From: MVYY01 sp012517575
GTDB lineage: Bacteria > Bacteroidota > Bacteroidia > Bacteroidales > Paludibacteraceae
Direction: 5' to 3'
Length of the DNA: 64,000 nucleotides
Assembly (NCBI GenBank): GCA_031629035.1
Contig: JAVLUG010000005.1
Span: forward strand, 1-64,000
Below the pieces are notes generated by a model. That model was not told where the DNA came from. It made no database searches and was given only the letters and a program-made list of their open reading frames with translations. Both the position numbers and the translations under genes were made by a program. Each line of letters opens with the position of its first letter. The first letter of the stretch is position 1. Shown piece by piece: positions 16,234 through 26,237 of this stretch.

Positions 16234-17514
16234 ATGAAAAGAGACCAGGAAATTTTTGACATTATCGAACGCGAAAAACAACGTCAGATGAAAGGTATTG
16301 AGCTGATAGCATCAGAGAATTTCGTCAGCAATCAGGTACTGGAAGCAATGGGATCAGTTTTGACCAATAAATATGCTGAAGGTTATCCGGGTAAGCGATA
16401 TTATGGCGGTTGCGAAGTGGTGGACGAATCGGAACAGCTGGCTATTGATCGATTAAAAAAAATCTTTAATGCCGAATGGGTAAATGTTCAGCCGCATTCA
16501 GGTGCGCAAGCCAATGCTGCTGTATTTTTAGCTTGCCTTAATCCGGGAGATAAATTTTTAGGATTAAACCTTGCTCACGGAGGTCATTTATCGCATGGTT
16601 CACCGGTCAACAGTTCGGGAATTTTATATCAGCCCTTGCAATACAACGTAAAAGCTGATACGGGAAGAGTAGATTATGATCAAATGGAAGAAATTGCACT
16701 TCGAGAAAAACCAAAATTGATTATTGGTGGAGCTTCGGCCTATTCCCGAGAGTGGGATTATAAAAGAATGCGCGAAATTGCCGACAAAATTGGCGCTATT
16801 TTGATGATTGACATGGCCCATCCTGCCGGACTGATAGCAGCCGGTTTACTCGAAAATCCTTTGAAATGGGCTCATATTGTAACTTCCACTACACACAAGA
16901 CTTTGCGTGGTCCGCGTGGAGGAATTATTTTAATGGGAAAAGATTTTCCAAATCCATGGGGAAAAACCACACCGAAGGGAGAAGTTAAAATGATGTCGGC
17001 GTTGCTTGATTCTGCTGTTTTTCCCGGTATTCAGGGTGGCCCGCTGGAACATGTTATTGCTGCCAAAGCTGTGGCTTTCAGTGAATGTTTGCAACCTGAA
17101 TTTTCGGAATATCAGAAACAGGTAAAAAAGAATGCAGAAAAACTGGCAAATGAACTTATTTCCAGAGGCTTCAATATCGTTTCCGGTGGAACAGACAATC
17201 ATTGCATGCTGGTTGATTTAAGAAGCAAATTTCCCGACTTGACAGGGAAAATGGCTGAAAATGCGCTGGTAAAAGCCGATATAACGGTTAATAAAAATAT
17301 GGTTCCTTTCGACAGCCGTTCACCTTTCCAAACTTCCGGTATTCGTCTCGGAACTCCCGCCATAACAACACGTGGAGCCAAGGAAGATTTAATGGTAGAA
17401 ATTGCAGAAATGATTGAAACCGTTTTGCAAAATGCAGATAACGAAAAAATTATCCTTCAGGTTAAGGAGAAAGTCAATAAAACGATGAAGGATTTTCCTT
17501 TGTTTGCTTACTAA
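16234..17514 (+). CDS. glyA: Serine hydroxymethyltransferase
   Basis: 426 aa, the usual length. ELIASENFVSNQVLEAMGS opening, substrate and PLP-contact segments EGYPGKRYYGG and QPHSGAQANAAVF, and the PLP lysine in VTSTTHKTLRGPRGG. It converts serine and tetrahydrofolate to glycine and methylene-THF. A good Shine-Dalgarno (AAAGGAG, 16221-16227), unusual in this phylum, precedes the ATG, suggesting strong translation. Confidence 0.97.
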   Translation: MKRDQEIFDIIEREKQRQMKGIELIASENFVSNQVLEAMGSVLTNKYAEGYPGKRYYGGCEVVDESEQLAIDRLKKIFNAEWVNVQPHSGAQANAAVFLACLNPGDKFLGLNLAHGGHLSHGSPVNSSGILYQPLQYNVKADTGRVDYDQMEEIALREKPKLIIGGASAYSREWDYKRMREIADKIGAILMIDMAHPAGLIAAGLLENPLKWAHIVTSTTHKTLRGPRGGIILMGKDFPNPWGKTTPKGEVKMMSALLDSAVFPGIQGGPLEHVIAAKAVAFSECLQPEFSEYQKQVKKNAEKLANELISRGFNIVSGGTDNHCMLVDLRSKFPDLTGKMAENALVKADITVNKNMVPFDSRSPFQTSGIRLGTPAITTRGAKEDLMVEIAEMIETVLQNADNEKIILQVKEKVNKTMKDFPLFAY

Positions 17515-17567
17515 AAGTGCATAAAAATAAAGAATTTTTTCAAAAAACTGTTTGAATTTTAAAAAAG

Positions 17568-17602
17568 TTTTGATTTTGAGAATAGAAAAATCAATATCTT
17601 TG
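17568..17602 (+). promoter_or_regulatory. Promoter of gpsA-pgi
   Basis: TTTTG at 17568-17572 and another at 17574-17578, with the -7 box TATCTTTG at 17595-17602. The latter is identical to that of the pyrBI leader. It precedes the GTG start of gpsA by 38 bp. Confidence 0.6.
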
Positions 17603-17640
17603 CAGGGTTTTGAATATTAATTTTGTAATTACTTAGCAAC

Positions 17641-18642
17641 GTGGGAATTAACGTTAAAGGGAAAATAGCCATTATTGGTGGAGGAAGTTGGGCTACGGCT
17701 CTGGCAAAAATTGCATTGAGCAACGAGCAGCAAATCAACTGGTACATGCGTCGACAGGAGCAGATAGACGAATTTATTCGGCAAAGCCGAAATCCTTCGT
17801 ATCTTACCGGCGTTGAATTCGACACAGACCGAATAAATTTCACCAGCGATATTAACAAAGTGGTAAAATCATCGGATGTGCTCATTTTTGCTACTCCGTC
17901 GCCTTTTTTTAAAGGGCATTTGAAAAAGTTGCGTCAAAAGCTGGACAAAAAATTTATTGTTTCGGCCATCAAGGGAATCGTACCGGAAGAAAATATGGTT
18001 ATTTCGGAATACTTCGAGCAATTTTACAACGTTTCACCAGAAAATATGGCAATTCTGGCCGGCCCGTGTCATGCGGAGGAAGTGGCTATGGAAAGACTTT
18101 CTTATCTGACTGTTGCATGCGCTTCAAGAGAAAAAGCCCGTATGCTGGCCGATCGGTTGGCTACCAATTTTATAAAAACATCGGTTAGTGACGATGTGCT
18201 GGGGATTGAATATGCTTCGGTTATGAAAAATATTTATGCCATTGCTGCAGGGATTTGTCATGGCTTAAAATATGGAGACAATTTTCAGGCTGTTCTCGTC
18301 TCGAATGCCATTCGGGAAATGAATCGTTTCTGCAATGCCATGAATGCCGTTCACCGCGACATTTCCGAATCGGCTTATTTGGGCGATTTGTTGGTAACGG
18401 CTTATTCTAAATTCAGTAGAAACCGTCTGTTTGGTACCATGATTGGCAAAGGTTATTCCGTTAAAACTGCACAAATGGAAATGGAAATGATTGCGGAAGG
18501 TTATTATGCCACTAAATGTATCCACGAAATTAACGAAAAAGTTCAAATCAGTATGCCTATTGTTGACACGGTTTTCCAAATTCTTTATAATCGTTGTTCT
18601 CCCATTATCGAAATCCGTAAACTGACAGAACAATTAATGTAA
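17641..18642 (+). CDS. gpsA: Glycerol-3-phosphate dehydrogenase [NAD(P)+]
   Basis: 333 aa. Rossmann motif KIAIIGGGSWATALAKIAL; then VSAIKGIVPEENMVISE, ILAGPCHAEEVAMERLSYL and the conserved catalytic Lys region YASVMKNIYAIAAGI. It supplies sn-glycerol-3-phosphate for phospholipid synthesis. The GTG start at 17641 sits directly after the promoter; no ATG in frame would keep the Rossmann strand. pgi follows by 24 bp in the same operon. Confidence 0.95.
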   Translation: MGINVKGKIAIIGGGSWATALAKIALSNEQQINWYMRRQEQIDEFIRQSRNPSYLTGVEFDTDRINFTSDINKVVKSSDVLIFATPSPFFKGHLKKLRQKLDKKFIVSAIKGIVPEENMVISEYFEQFYNVSPENMAILAGPCHAEEVAMERLSYLTVACASREKARMLADRLATNFIKTSVSDDVLGIEYASVMKNIYAIAAGICHGLKYGDNFQAVLVSNAIREMNRFCNAMNAVHRDISESAYLGDLLVTAYSKFSRNRLFGTMIGKGYSVKTAQMEMEMIAEGYYATKCIHEINEKVQISMPIVDTVFQILYNRCSPIIEIRKLTEQLM

Positions 18643-18666
18643 AAACAAACAAAATTTTTAATAAAA

Positions 18667-20010
18667 ATGGAACATATACAATTTTTTAGCGACAAATCTT
18701 CAGTAAGTAAAGAAAAAATTGCTGAATATAAAGAGAAAGCCAATCAGTGTATTTCGGCACTTCACGAAGGAACAGGAAAAGGAAACGATTTTTTGGGCTG
18801 GTTGCACCTGCCAAGCAGCATTGATGAAACTCAATTTGCTGAGATTGAAAATACCGCTAAACTTTTGCAGGACAGTTGTGAAGTAGTTGTAGTAATTGGA
18901 ATAGGAGGAAGTTATTTAGGTGCAAAAGCCGTGATCGACGCTTTATCGAATAGTTTGGACTGGTTGCAGAAAGTTCGGAAATCCCCTATTATTGTTTATG
19001 CGGGACATAATATCAGCGAAGATTATTTATTTGAGCTTCAGGAATTTCTTAAAGACAAAAAATTTGGTATTATAAGTATTTCAAAATCTGGAACTACTAC
19101 TGAACCGGCATTGGCTTTCCGCCTTCTTAAAACTCAATTGGAAGAGCAACAGGGAAAAGCCCAAGCGCAAAAACTTATTATTGCCATTACAGACCGATCG
19201 AAAGGTGCGTTGCGCAAATTAGCCGAACAGGAAGGCTACAAAACTTTTGTTATCGAAGATAACATTGGCGGACGTTATTCCGTGCTGACACCTGTAGGTT
19301 TGCTTCCCATTGCAACTGCCGGGTTTGATATTCGTCAGCTTGTAGCAGGAGCAGCTTTTATGGAATCGTATTGTGGTGTGGAAACTCCATTCGAAAAGAA
19401 TCTTGCAGCTCAGTACGCGGTAGTGAGAAATGAACTGTATCAACAAAAAGGGAAAAAAATCGAAATCCTTGTCAATTTCCATCCTAAATTGCACTATGTT
19501 TCTGAATGGTGGAAACAACTTTATGGAGAAAGCGAAGGAAAGGATCACAAGGGAATTTTCCCTGCTGCAGTCGATTTTACTACTGACCTGCATTCTATGG
19601 GACAATGGATACAGGAAGGAGAAAGAAGTATTTTTGAAACGGTTATTTCCATCAAAGAGCCTAATCACTTAAAAACCGTTCCTTTTGATACCGAAAATTT
19701 GGATGGTTTGAATTATTTAGCAGGTAAACGGGTTGACGAAGTCAATAAAATGGCTGAACTGGGAACCATGATTGCTCATGTTGACGGAGATGTTCCCAAT
19801 CTGAAAGTTGAAATGCCCAAGTTGAACGAGTATTATTTGGGCGAATTGCTTTATTTCTTTGAAAAGGCTTGCGGTATCAGTGGTTATCTGCTTGGTGTAA
19901 ATCCTTTTGATCAACCCGGAGTGGAGGCTTACAAGAAAAACATGTTTGCATTGCTCGAAAAACCCGGATTTGAAAAGGAAACAAAAGCCATAAAGGAGAA
20001 ATTGAAATAA
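18667..20010 (+). CDS. pgi: Glucose-6-phosphate isomerase
   Basis: 447 aa, the short bacterial form. VVVIGIGGSYLGAKAVIDAL, ISKSGTTTEPALAFR, the signature GGRYSVLTPVGLLPIA, and DLHSMGQWIQEGERSIFET. It interconverts glucose-6-P and fructose-6-P. Co-transcribed with gpsA. A long hairpin at 20041 ends the operon. Confidence 0.96.
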   Translation: MEHIQFFSDKSSVSKEKIAEYKEKANQCISALHEGTGKGNDFLGWLHLPSSIDETQFAEIENTAKLLQDSCEVVVVIGIGGSYLGAKAVIDALSNSLDWLQKVRKSPIIVYAGHNISEDYLFELQEFLKDKKFGIISISKSGTTTEPALAFRLLKTQLEEQQGKAQAQKLIIAITDRSKGALRKLAEQEGYKTFVIEDNIGGRYSVLTPVGLLPIATAGFDIRQLVAGAAFMESYCGVETPFEKNLAAQYAVVRNELYQQKGKKIEILVNFHPKLHYVSEWWKQLYGESEGKDHKGIFPAAVDFTTDLHSMGQWIQEGERSIFETVISIKEPNHLKTVPFDTENLDGLNYLAGKRVDEVNKMAELGTMIAHVDGDVPNLKVEMPKLNEYYLGELLYFFEKACGISGYLLGVNPFDQPGVEAYKKNMFALLEKPGFEKETKAIKEKLK

Positions 20011-20040
20011 ATATAATGGCTGTCAATCATTTATTTCATT

Positions 20041-20076
20041 AAGACAAAGGAGGAAAACTTTTTTCTTCTTTGTCTT
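20041..20076 (+). terminator. Terminator after pgi
   Basis: AAGACAAAGGAGGAAAA pairs with TTTTTTCTTCTTTGTCTT with one or two mismatches and a minimal loop; T-rich sequence follows. It ends the gpsA-pgi operon. Confidence 0.7.
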
Positions 20077-20139
20077 GATGGAATATTTTTCTATTTCTTT
20101 TTTTACACAAAAAGTTACATTAATTACTTGAATTTACGC

Positions 20140-21285
20140 ATGAAAACATCAAAGTTTTTTTTTATAATTGGATTGTTTCTGACCTCCTTTCAGTTAAATG
20201 CTCAAATTGAAAAAGAGATTAATACTTATGTGGATAGCACTGAAATTTTATTAACAAATGGCAGAAAAATGCTATTGGAAGAAATTCAATTGTTTAATTA
20301 TCCGAAAGCCACAGAAATTTTTTATTTTTTACAATCGAAAGCAGAACAGAAGCAATGCAATGTGTTTAATTATACGGAAGAATTGTATATTTCAATGCTT
20401 ATTTCCAATTGGGATTATTTTTTTCAAAAAGCTGAAAACATTAAAATTGAAAGAAATTCATATTGTTATTTTTTCAGGGATAATGTCGAAAGGGATTTGT
20501 ATAGTGAAGTGATTAAAAATAGCGACCGAATTGAAGCTCAAATACATGAAGGTAATTTTTCGCCCGAACAAAAGGAATTGTTTGAAATTTATTTTTATGT
20601 ACTTAAGCTTGGTACACAAGACGAATGGTACAATAATCAACTAAAAAATTTTAAAAAGAAATATCCTCAAACCCAATATAAAGATTTTATAAACATATAT
20701 TTACCAAAACCAATCGTGAAAGGAGGGTTGAGCTTCAGTTTTGGTGCAACAGGCTTTTTTCCACAAGGAAATTTACAGGGAAATTTTGATGCAAGTGTTG
20801 GAGGAGCTATGAGCTTCGATTTCAATATTAATAAGCTATATTTTTCATTATTTTTGGATGGAGGAACTCAGAAGTTAAAAACTCCTTTTAATGTAGTGAA
20901 AGATTCTTCTCCCTATGAGTTTAAAAGTGGAGATAAATTTTCAAATTTCAACGCTGGATTAGAAGGTGGATATTTTGTGTTTCGAGGAAAGCATGTACAT
21001 GTAGTCCCTTATTTAACTATTGGCAGCGGAAGCTTGGAAAGTAATTTATTTGAAGACAATACTCAAGATGACAAGGAATACGAAATATACAACTCTTTCA
21101 TATACGGAGGTGGTTTACACACCGAATTTAAAATTATCGACTTAAACGATGATTTTGCCAATGGTTATTTGAGCCTGAAATTGGACGGAGGTTATAATGT
21201 AATAACTCATTACAATTACGTACCTTTCAAAGGGAATGTTATGTATTTGAAGCTCTCTTTGAATCTGGGGTTAGGAATTTTTTAA
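20140..21285 (+). CDS. Outer-membrane beta-barrel protein, unknown role
   Basis: 381 aa from ATG 20140, chosen because the signal peptide starts there (MKTSKFFFIIGLFLTSFQLNA). Residues 25-190 look helical and soluble. The C-terminal half has alternating hydrophobic strands rich in Gly and aromatics (GGLSFSFGATGFFPQGNL, LYFSLFLDGG) and ends YLKLSLNLGLGIF, a typical beta-barrel last strand with terminal Phe. I cannot name the family. Single gene with terminators on both sides. Confidence 0.75.
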   Translation: MKTSKFFFIIGLFLTSFQLNAQIEKEINTYVDSTEILLTNGRKMLLEEIQLFNYPKATEIFYFLQSKAEQKQCNVFNYTEELYISMLISNWDYFFQKAENIKIERNSYCYFFRDNVERDLYSEVIKNSDRIEAQIHEGNFSPEQKELFEIYFYVLKLGTQDEWYNNQLKNFKKKYPQTQYKDFINIYLPKPIVKGGLSFSFGATGFFPQGNLQGNFDASVGGAMSFDFNINKLYFSLFLDGGTQKLKTPFNVVKDSSPYEFKSGDKFSNFNAGLEGGYFVFRGKHVHVVPYLTIGSGSLESNLFEDNTQDDKEYEIYNSFIYGGGLHTEFKIIDLNDDFANGYLSLKLDGGYNVITHYNYVPFKGNVMYLKLSLNLGLGIF

Positions 21286-21326
21286 TTTACTCGGCATCAA
21301 CGCATTTTTTAATGAGTAGTTTGGCT

Positions 21327-21373
21327 TTAATAGAAAAGAGGCTGTCTTGTTGAGGCATCCTCTTTTCTATTAA
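21327..21373. terminator. Bidirectional terminator
   Basis: Perfect 15-bp stem TTAATAGAAAAGAGG / CCTCTTTTCTATTAA between converging genes. A second dyad (ATGAAACAGAATT / AATTCTGTTTCAT, 21384-21412) overlaps the end of the minus-strand gene. Confidence 0.85.
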
Positions 21374-21395
21374 TTAAAAAATTATGAAACAGAAT

Positions 21396-22865
21396 TTATG
21401 AATTCTGTTTCATAATCCATTCATTCATCCCTTTTGCAGCTTTTCTTCCGTCGCCCATAGCCAGGATTACAGTAGCGCCACCCCGAACGATATCTCCGCC
21501 GGCAAAAATATATGGAATGCTTGTCTGCATGGTTTCTTCGTTTACAACCAATGTTCCTCTACTGGTAACTTCCAGCCCCTTAACCGATTGAGGAATGAGC
21601 GGATTTGGGGAAACACCTACGCTAACAATTACTTCATCAACTTCCACCAGTTCGGTTTTCCCTTTGACTTCTACCGGGGAGCGACGTCCCGAAGCATCCG
21701 GTTCGCCCAGTTCCATCACCTGAAGCAGCATGTGGGTCACTCTTCCATTTTTATCGCCATAGTATTCAATAGGATTTCGTAAAGTCATAAACTCTATGCC
21801 TTCTTCTTTGGCATGTTTGATTTCTTCAATACGGGCGGGCATTTCCTCCTCTGTTCTGCGATATACAATCATTGCTTTTTCCGCACCAAGACGTCGAGCT
21901 GTACGTACGGCATCCATTGCCGTATTTCCTCCGCCGATAACGGCTACCTTTTTCCCTTTTATAACAGGCGTATCCGATTCCGGATTGGCAGCATCCATCA
22001 AATTAACACGCGTCAGGTATTCGTTTGACGACATAATTCCAACCAAGTTTTCACCTTTAATGTTCATAAAACGAGGTAATCCAGCACCACTGCCAATAAA
22101 AATTCCTTTATAATCTTCAGCCAGCAAATCGTCAATGGTAATTGTTTTGCCTATAATGCAGTTGGTTACGAAGTGAACACCCATTGCAATCAGATTTCTG
22201 ATTTCGGCATCCACAATTTTGTTGGGTAAACGAAATTCCGGTATTCCATACCGAAGAACGCCTCCAATTTCGTGCAAAGCTTCAAAGAGGACTACTTCAT
22301 AACCCATTTTTGCCATATCGCCTGCAAAAGCCAAACCAGCAGGCCCAGAACCAACAGCGGCCACTTTTTTATGAAGTGGTGCAGCCATTTCGGGGATAGA
22401 AATATTCCCTGTATCACGTTCGTAATCGGCAGCAAAACGTTCGAGATAGCCAATAGCAACTGCTTCGTTTTTTGTTTTTAAATGAATACATTGTGCTTCA
22501 CACTGTTTTTCCTGAGGGCAAACGCGCCCACAAACTGCTGGTAATACAGAAGTTTCTTTTAGTGTTTTTGCTGCCTCTAAAAATTCTCCGCGTTCGATAT
22601 TCTTGATAAATTTCGGGATATTGATTGACACTGGGCAACCTTGAACACATGTAGGGTTGGCACAATCAATGCATCGCTTCGACTCCATCAAAGCCATTTC
22701 AGGCGTCAAACCCAAATTGACTTCTTCTTTCATGGTGTGGCAACGATATTCGGGATCGAGTTCAGGCATTTTTACTCTCGAAATAGCCAATCTGTCTTTC
22801 GGTTTCATGGAATTTCTCAGTTCCACTCGCCACGGCTGCATTCTTTCCTCATTAAAATTTGTCAT
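21396..22865 (-). CDS. GltD-like subunit, probable NfnB
   Basis: 489 aa. The N-terminal iron-sulfur domain has Cys clusters RCIDCANPTCVQGCPV and CGRVCPQEKQCEAQCI. Two FAD/NADPH Rossmann domains follow: VAAVGSGPAGLAFAGDMAKM and VAVIGGGNTAMDAVRTARRLG. It resembles the glutamate synthase small subunit, but no large subunit is nearby. The upstream gene encodes an FNR-like partner. That pairing is typical of NfnAB, the electron-bifurcating NADH-dependent ferredoxin:NADP+ oxidoreductase, with this chain as the large subunit. Plain GltD cannot be ruled out. Confidence 0.85.
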   Translation of the reverse strand: MTNFNEERMQPWRVELRNSMKPKDRLAISRVKMPELDPEYRCHTMKEEVNLGLTPEMALMESKRCIDCANPTCVQGCPVSINIPKFIKNIERGEFLEAAKTLKETSVLPAVCGRVCPQEKQCEAQCIHLKTKNEAVAIGYLERFAADYERDTGNISIPEMAAPLHKKVAAVGSGPAGLAFAGDMAKMGYEVVLFEALHEIGGVLRYGIPEFRLPNKIVDAEIRNLIAMGVHFVTNCIIGKTITIDDLLAEDYKGIFIGSGAGLPRFMNIKGENLVGIMSSNEYLTRVNLMDAANPESDTPVIKGKKVAVIGGGNTAMDAVRTARRLGAEKAMIVYRRTEEEMPARIEEIKHAKEEGIEFMTLRNPIEYYGDKNGRVTHMLLQVMELGEPDASGRRSPVEVKGKTELVEVDEVIVSVGVSPNPLIPQSVKGLEVTSRGTLVVNEETMQTSIPYIFAGGDIVRGGATVILAMGDGRKAAKGMNEWIMKQNS

Positions 22866-22930
22866 TTTTTTGGCTTAAAAATTATCAAAAATGTAATTTG
22901 ATTTTTTCGACAAAACTATTTTGTTGAAAA

Positions 22931-23776
22931 TCAAGTGTTAGGAGCTATTTTGTGTAATTGTTCTCTTTCAATGTCCTTGTATCCGTTTAAGCGTATTAGC
23001 ATTTCATCAAAATCAACCTGATGAGCATCAAATTCAGGTCCATCAACGCAAACGAATTTTGTTTTTCCTCCTACCGAAATACGACAAGCACCACACATCC
23101 CTGTTCCATCCACCATGATGGTATTAAGCGATGCGATTGTAGGAATATTGTATTTTTTTGTCAGTTCACTCACAAATTTCATCATGATAGCCGGCCCAAT
23201 AGTTACACATAAATCGACTTTCTGACGCTTTAAAACCATTTCTACACCATCGGTAACCAAACCTTTGTTGCCGTATGAACCATCATCAGTCATAATGATA
23301 ATTTCATCAGAAAATTTTCTCATCTGTTCCTCCAGAATGATTAATTCTTTTGTACGCGCAGCCAAAACGGTTATAACGTGATTTCCGGCTTTTTTCATGG
23401 CTTCGGCTATGGGAAGCATGGGCGCTGTTCCCACACCGCCACAGGCGCATACTACAGTTCCAAAATTTTCGATATGTGTAGCTTTCCCCAATGGACCTAC
23501 CAAATCTGTTATGCAATCGCCTTCGTTCAATTCGCAGAGTTTGGATGTGGACAAACCAATTTTCTGAACTATCAATGTGATGGTACCTTTTTCCGTATTG
23601 GCATCGGCAATGGTTAACGGAATACGTTCTCCTTTTTCTCCAACTCGTACAATCACAAAATGACCTGCTCTGCGCGCTTTGGCTATTAATGGGGCTTCCA
23701 CTTCAAACTTAACCACATTGGGAGACAGGTATTCTTTGCTGACAATTTTATTCATTTTTGGCTGTTTTAGTTTCAA
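22931..23776 (-). CDS. FNR-like subunit, probable NfnA
   Basis: 281 aa. The FAD domain contains GHFVIVRVGEKGERIPLTIAD; the NAD domain contains VCACGGVGTAPMLPIAEAM; and a C-terminal [2Fe-2S] Cys set is seen as GTGMCGACRISVGGKTKFVC then VDGPEFDAH. This matches the NfnA / sulfide dehydrogenase subunit / PyrK-like group. It is transcribed first, 65 bp ahead of the GltD-like gene. The pair would balance NADH, NADPH and ferredoxin in an anaerobe. Confidence 0.87.
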   Translation of the reverse strand: MKLKQPKMNKIVSKEYLSPNVVKFEVEAPLIAKARRAGHFVIVRVGEKGERIPLTIADANTEKGTITLIVQKIGLSTSKLCELNEGDCITDLVGPLGKATHIENFGTVVCACGGVGTAPMLPIAEAMKKAGNHVITVLAARTKELIILEEQMRKFSDEIIIMTDDGSYGNKGLVTDGVEMVLKRQKVDLCVTIGPAIMMKFVSELTKKYNIPTIASLNTIMVDGTGMCGACRISVGGKTKFVCVDGPEFDAHQVDFDEMLIRLNGYKDIEREQLHKIAPNT

Positions 23777-24002
23777 AAGACAAAATTACATGATAATTTC
23801 CAATTTTCACACAAAAAGATAAAATGCATTTATCAAAAGTTTAAAAAACAATAGGTTTTTTATTAAAAAAGAAAAATTTTGACAGGTTTGTAATTGAGAT
23901 TAATATGAACATATTTTTTCAATTCAGCATTTTTTGAAATACTTTGCTGAATATAAAGAAGACTTCTGCCGACTTTGAAAAAAGTTTACGTTATCGGAAT
24001 CT

Positions 24003-24776
24003 CTATTTGTTATTGTTGAATTGGCGAAGCTTAATATTGGTAAATACTTTTTTTGTGTGGAGCGAAAAATCGCTGTTCATAATCCATCCATAATATCCCA
24101 TATCGGTTTTCAGAACATCTTCCACCTTTTTGCCCTTGTATTTACCGAAATTGATAATTTCTTCTCCTTTTTCATTGTAAACGACGCGTCCGGCAAAGTC
24201 CACATTGTTGCTTTGCGTGGTAAAATCAGACAAAAAATCCACATCGTTTTTCAAATCGGGATAATGATCCAATTGTGCTTTCAGTACTTCATAGGTAGCC
24301 AGCGCATCGCCTTCGGCGCTATGGGCATCATTCAAATCCTTGTTACAGTAAAATTTGTAAGCAGCCGATAAGGTTCGCTGCTCCATTTTGTGGAAAATAA
24401 CCTGTACATCCACAAATCGATGTTTCATCAAATCAATATCTACTTCTGCACGCAAAAATTCTTCTGCCAAAAGTGGAATATCGAATCGATTGGAGTTGAA
24501 ACCCGCCAAATCGCTACCTTCAAAATCGGCAGCTATTTCTTTGGCTACTTCCTTAAAAGTTGGACAGTTGGCCACATCTGCATCGGTAATGCCATGGACA
24601 GCAGTTGCATACGGAGGTATAGGAATTTCGGGATTGATACGTTTGGTTTTAGTAAATTCCTTTCCATTAGGGAAAATCTTATGATATGAAATTTCCACAA
24701 TGCGGTCGGTAACAATATTGATGCCTGTTGTTTCAAGATCGAAAAAAACAATAGGTTTTTTTAAATGTAATTCCAT
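24003..24776 (-). CDS. DEDDh 3'-5' exonuclease (DnaQ-like)
   Basis: 257 aa. Exo I FFDLETTGINIVTDRIVEI (D, E), Exo II GFNSNRFDIPLLAEE, Exo III NDAHSAEGDALATYEVL with the DEDDh His-x4-Asp. An extra C-terminal segment of about 60 aa contains NFGKYKGKKVEDVL, a DUF3820-like module. It resembles the epsilon subunit of DNA polymerase III or a stand-alone exonuclease. It lies downstream of dnaN on the same strand but is separated by a terminator. Confidence 0.9.
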   Translation of the reverse strand: MELHLKKPIVFFDLETTGINIVTDRIVEISYHKIFPNGKEFTKTKRINPEIPIPPYATAVHGITDADVANCPTFKEVAKEIAADFEGSDLAGFNSNRFDIPLLAEEFLRAEVDIDLMKHRFVDVQVIFHKMEQRTLSAAYKFYCNKDLNDAHSAEGDALATYEVLKAQLDHYPDLKNDVDFLSDFTTQSNNVDFAGRVVYNEKGEEIINFGKYKGKKVEDVLKTDMGYYGWIMNSDFSLHTKKVFTNIKLRQFNNNK

Positions 24777-24823
24777 GAAAAAATTTGTTGGGGAAAATTG
24801 AAGTATAAAAAAATTGAAAAAAC

Positions 24824-24853
24824 AAGGTCTAAAGTTTTTTCACCTTAGACCTT
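24824..24853 (-). terminator. Terminator of dnaN
   Basis: Stem AAGGTCTAAAG / CTTAGACCTT. The A run to its left becomes the T tract on the minus strand. It lies 27 bp past the dnaN stop. Confidence 0.75.
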
Positions 24854-24880
24854 AAAACTATCTGATAAAAATCCATGTAT

Positions 24881-26023
24881 TTAATCGTAATCCATCAAAA
24901 GCATTGGCATTAGCAACATTAAAACTTCTTCGTTTTCCTCGTTTTCGAGCGGGAAAATTAATGCAGCCCGACTTGGTTCGGATAGTTCAATCACCACGTC
25001 TGATGAATCGATATTGGAAAGAATATCAATAAGATAGGTGGCTTTGAATCCGATAGAAATAGGATTTCCTTCCAATTGACAAGGAATAGTTTCTTCGGCA
25101 GAAATGGAAAAATCAATGTCTTCGGCCGAAATATTTACCTGCTGTTCGCTGAAAACCAGCTTTATAAGGTTAGTTGCCTGGTTGCAGAATACAGAGACCC
25201 TTCTGATGGAATTGAGCAACATAAGCCGATCGACAATAATTTTAATAGGATTATTGAACGGAATTACGCTGTTATAATTAGGATATTTTCCCGACACCTG
25301 CAAACAAATCAACGTATAGTTTCCCAATTCGAAGTAAATATATTTCTTGTCGAATCGAATTTTTACATTTCCCTTTTCTCTTGGCAAAATATTTTTTAAA
25401 AGATTTGCCGGTTTTTTCGGAAGAACAAAACTACTCACTTCCTCATCATTTAATGAAGTACTTACGTCTGTAGTCTTGTAGCGTGAAAGTTTGTGCGCAT
25501 CGGTTGCTACAATAGTTAGTTCTTTTGGTGATAAATCAAAATAAATACCGTTCATGACTTCACGTAAATCATCAGCGGCAATTGCAAACAAAGTTTTGGA
25601 AATACCCGAAAGTAAATTCTCAGCGGGCATTTCAAAGAAGCAAGGTTCGCCTTCCAATTCAGGTAAATGAGGAAATTCGTCGGCATTTTCACCAATAAAA
25701 TTATATGCACCATTGGAAGTGGTGATCGTTAAGCCCAAATTGGATTCGTTGATGGAGAAAGTGAGTGGTTGTTCTGAAAACTCGCGCAAAGTATCCAGTA
25801 ACAATCGAGAAGCAATGGCAACTTTACCTGAACCTTGAGCTTCCTCTACCTCCATGGAGGTGATCAAAGTGGTCTCAACATCGGAAGCAGTCATCGTCAA
25901 TGTATTTCCTTCTAAAGAAAACAGGAAATCATCCAGAATGGGCAAAGCATTCTTGGTGTTGATAACCCTGCTAATCGTTTGCAAATGACTCAAAAGCTCT
26001 GTGCTGGAAACTATGAATTTCAT
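24881..26023 (-). CDS. dnaN: DNA polymerase III beta clamp
   Basis: 380 aa, the family's standard length. It starts MKFIVSSTELLSHLQTISRV, has the three-fold clamp domain pattern (TMTASDVETTLI, IVATDAHKLSRYK) and ends with the acidic NEEVLMLLMPMLLMDYD, equivalent to the conserved PM(R/L)L tail. It is the sliding clamp for replication and repair. It diverges from arsR. Confidence 0.97.
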   Translation of the reverse strand: MKFIVSSTELLSHLQTISRVINTKNALPILDDFLFSLEGNTLTMTASDVETTLITSMEVEEAQGSGKVAIASRLLLDTLREFSEQPLTFSINESNLGLTITTSNGAYNFIGENADEFPHLPELEGEPCFFEMPAENLLSGISKTLFAIAADDLREVMNGIYFDLSPKELTIVATDAHKLSRYKTTDVSTSLNDEEVSSFVLPKKPANLLKNILPREKGNVKIRFDKKYIYFELGNYTLICLQVSGKYPNYNSVIPFNNPIKIIVDRLMLLNSIRRVSVFCNQATNLIKLVFSEQQVNISAEDIDFSISAEETIPCQLEGNPISIGFKATYLIDILSNIDSSDVVIELSEPSRAALIFPLENEENEEVLMLLMPMLLMDYD

Positions 26024-26199
26024 ACGTTTAGTTTTATTTTATACTGAATTGTTTAATTGAGCAAATGTACAGAATATTTTAATTTTTAAAAAATAATCTT
26101 TTATTTTTCAACGAAAATATCTATAAATAATTGACTATATGTAATAAACCGTATATGGATAAATTTTGCCGAAATTTTCTTGTTAAAAAATTTATTCGT

Positions 26200-26207
26200 A
26201 ATTTTGC
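26200..26207 (+). promoter_or_regulatory. -7 box of ars operon with dyad
   Basis: TAATTTTG matches TAnnTTTG. It lies inside a small dyad (TTCG..CGAA, 26196-26211) that would suit an ArsR operator overlapping the promoter. arsR starts 31 bp downstream. Confidence 0.5.
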
Positions 26208-26237
26208 GAACAACAAATTAAAATAATTATTGCAACA